Origin: Bacillota bacterium | GTDB lineage: Bacteria > Bacillota > Clostridia > Lachnospirales > Lachnospiraceae | Length of the DNA stretch: 7,476 nt | Direction of reading: 5' to 3' | NCBI GenBank assembly: GCA_023428885.1 | Contig: JAEYWQ010000304.1 | Location: forward strand, 1 to 7,476 | Shown: positions 6,440 to 7,476 of the stretch, one piece after another | Position numbering within the stretch: the first letter of the stretch is position 1 | Layout of the letters: the number at the start of each line of letters is the position of its first letter | The notes under the pieces: model-generated | Told to the model about the DNA's origin: nothing | What the model saw: only the letters and a program-made list of their open reading frames with translations | Database searches by the model: none | Program-made: the position numbers and the translations under genes

Positions 6440-7476
6440 ACCCGTTTTTGATAACCATATTCTTTTTCCATTTTCCTGAAACATAATAAATCAATAGAAT
6501 TAAACCTGAAGCTAAACTGGCGATAGGCGCTGCTAAGCCCAATCCCCCCAGTCCTTTTTGCATTACTATTCCAAATACTACAGCTATCGGGACACGGAAG
6601 CCAATTGATGACAGAATTCCGCATATTGATGATATAATTGTATGTCCTGAACCAGTTACAAGGCCATTCAAGCAGAATGTCGCAGGTACAATCAGGTAAT
6701 CGAAAGAAAAAGTCCTCATATACTCTACCCCGGCAAGGATCGTATTCGGATCATCATCAAAAACAGATAAGATCTGTTTAGGGAAAGTCTGTGTAATAAT
6801 AAATACTACAAAGGTAATTGAAGAAGCAAGTGCAAAACCGGTATAGAATGTCTTTTTGGCTCGATCAATTGCTCCTGCCCCCATATTCTGCGCAACCATT
6901 GCAGAAACTGAAGAGCCAACTGCAATAGCCGGTAATATCGCAAAACTGTTATATTTACCGACAATACCAACAGCTGCAGATGCATTTACACCCATACTAT
7001 TAGCAATGGTGGTAAGCACGAGAAATGAAAAATTCACAATTACGTTCTGGATTGAGATCGGTATACCTACCCGTATAATTGTAATGAAGTGTTTTTTTAG
7101 GAATTTAAATGATCTAAGTTTAAAATCAAATACGAAATCACTTCTAACTAAGGTAATAATACAAAGTATCATGCTTATGGCCTGTGAAATAACAGTTGCG
7201 ATTGCTGCACCCTCTGCTGCCATGCCATATACTCCAACAAGCAACAGATCCAAACCGATATTAATTACGCATGTTATGGATACGAAAATTAACGGTCTCC
7301 TACTATCACCAAAAGCTCTCAGAATAGCAGAAAATGCATTATATCCAAAAATAAATACCGTACCCAACATTGTAATATCAAGGTAGTCCCTTGCCTGCTG
7401 ATAGGATTCTTTTGGTGTTTGCATTAACCAGAGTATATTATCTGAAACCATTAACATAATAATGGTAATGCCAATA
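6438..7476 (-). CDS. MATE-family efflux transporter, 5' end outside window
   Basis: Polytopic membrane antiporter that exports drugs or other cationic compounds using a Na+ or H+ gradient. The reading frame remains open to base 7475 (345 residues visible). The in-frame ATG at 7457 has no ribosome binding site and lies within conserved sequence, so it is internal; about 100-115 N-terminal residues of the usual 450 are missing. Visible family marks are TPKESYQQARDYL, the loop motif ILRAFGDSRRPLIF, and in the second half SAMVAQNMGAGAIDRAKKTFYTG, which mirrors the equivalent segment of the first half. Roughly nine hydrophobic segments follow one another, ending in the basic tail GKWKKNMVIKNG. Substrate is unknown. 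The stop TGA overlaps the beginning of the methyltransferase-like remnant, and the terminator beyond that serves this transcript. The separate response regulator downstream has its own leader, so a regulatory link is only a possibility. Confidence 0.92.
   Translation of the reverse strand, partial: IGITIIMLMVSDNILWLMQTPKESYQQARDYLDITMLGTVFIFGYNAFSAILRAFGDSRRPLIFVSITCVINIGLDLLLVGVYGMAAEGAAIATVISQAISMILCIITLVRSDFVFDFKLRSFKFLKKHFITIIRVGIPISIQNVIVNFSFLVLTTIANSMGVNASAAVGIVGKYNSFAILPAIAVGSSVSAMVAQNMGAGAIDRAKKTFYTGFALASSITFVVFIITQTFPKQILSVFDDDPNTILAGVEYMRTFSFDYLIVPATFCLNGLVTGSGHTIISSICGILSSIGFRVPIAVVFGIVMQKGLGGLGLAAPIASLASGLILLIYYVSGKWKKNMVIKNG

Noticed and set aside
6400..6624. 74-codon open frame on the minus strand overlapping the MATE C-terminus and the remnant
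   Set aside because: It is an out-of-frame shadow of the MATE gene without a ribosome binding site or recognisable domain; the methyltransferase-like tail is in another frame.
6856..7386. 176-codon plus-strand open frame
   Set aside because: It lies wholly antisense to the clearly conserved MATE coding sequence, and hydrophobic antisense frames are common opposite membrane-protein genes.
7455..7457. ATG as the true start of the MATE gene
   Set aside because: The frame is open to the window edge, there is no ribosome binding site, and a MATE protein should have about 100 more residues before this point.

Overview
The window is A+T-rich DNA that looks like a Gram-positive, spore-forming anaerobe of the Clostridia, most likely a plant-fibre- or gut-associated Lachnospiraceae (inference). 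The evidence is low-GC codon use, strong GGAGG-type ribosome binding sites, a clostridial Csp-like subtilase, a LytTR response regulator and a GH127 beta-L-arabinofuranosidase. All six genes lie on the minus strand, so transcription runs from high to low coordinates. Two genes are cut by the window edges. No tRNA, rRNA, CRISPR array, transposase or integrase is visible.

In order of transcription: (1) the C-terminal three quarters of a MATE-family multidrug/cation antiporter (7476 to 6438). (2) Directly abutting its stop codon, a short fragment resembling the last residues of a 23S rRNA uracil methyltransferase of the RlmD/RumA type (6439 to 6362), followed by a strong intrinsic terminator (6349 to 6303). 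(3) An A/T-rich gap of about 120 bases, then a LytTR response regulator starting with TTG (6179 to 5460). (4) A GNAT acetyltransferase 50 bases further on (5409 to 4915). (5) After 54 bases holding a possible -10 box, a Csp-like S8 subtilase, also starting with TTG (4860 to 3157) and closed by a hairpin terminator (3132 to 3093). (6) A GH127 beta-L-arabinofuranosidase with its own leader (2994 to 1087). (7) After a 134-base gap without a clear terminator or convincing promoter, an amidohydrolase of the imidazolonepropionase-like group (952 to beyond base 1).

The genes do not form one obvious pathway. The two hairpins split them into three probable transcription blocks: MATE plus remnant; response regulator, acetyltransferase and subtilase; GH127 and possibly the amidohydrolase. 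The response regulator has no kinase beside it, the GH127 has no sugar transporter or regulator beside it, and the subtilase has no germination genes beside it, so each probably works with partners elsewhere. I see no convincing new multi-gene system. The most unusual element is the methyltransferase tail fused to the end of the MATE gene, which could be a scar of mobile-element integration.
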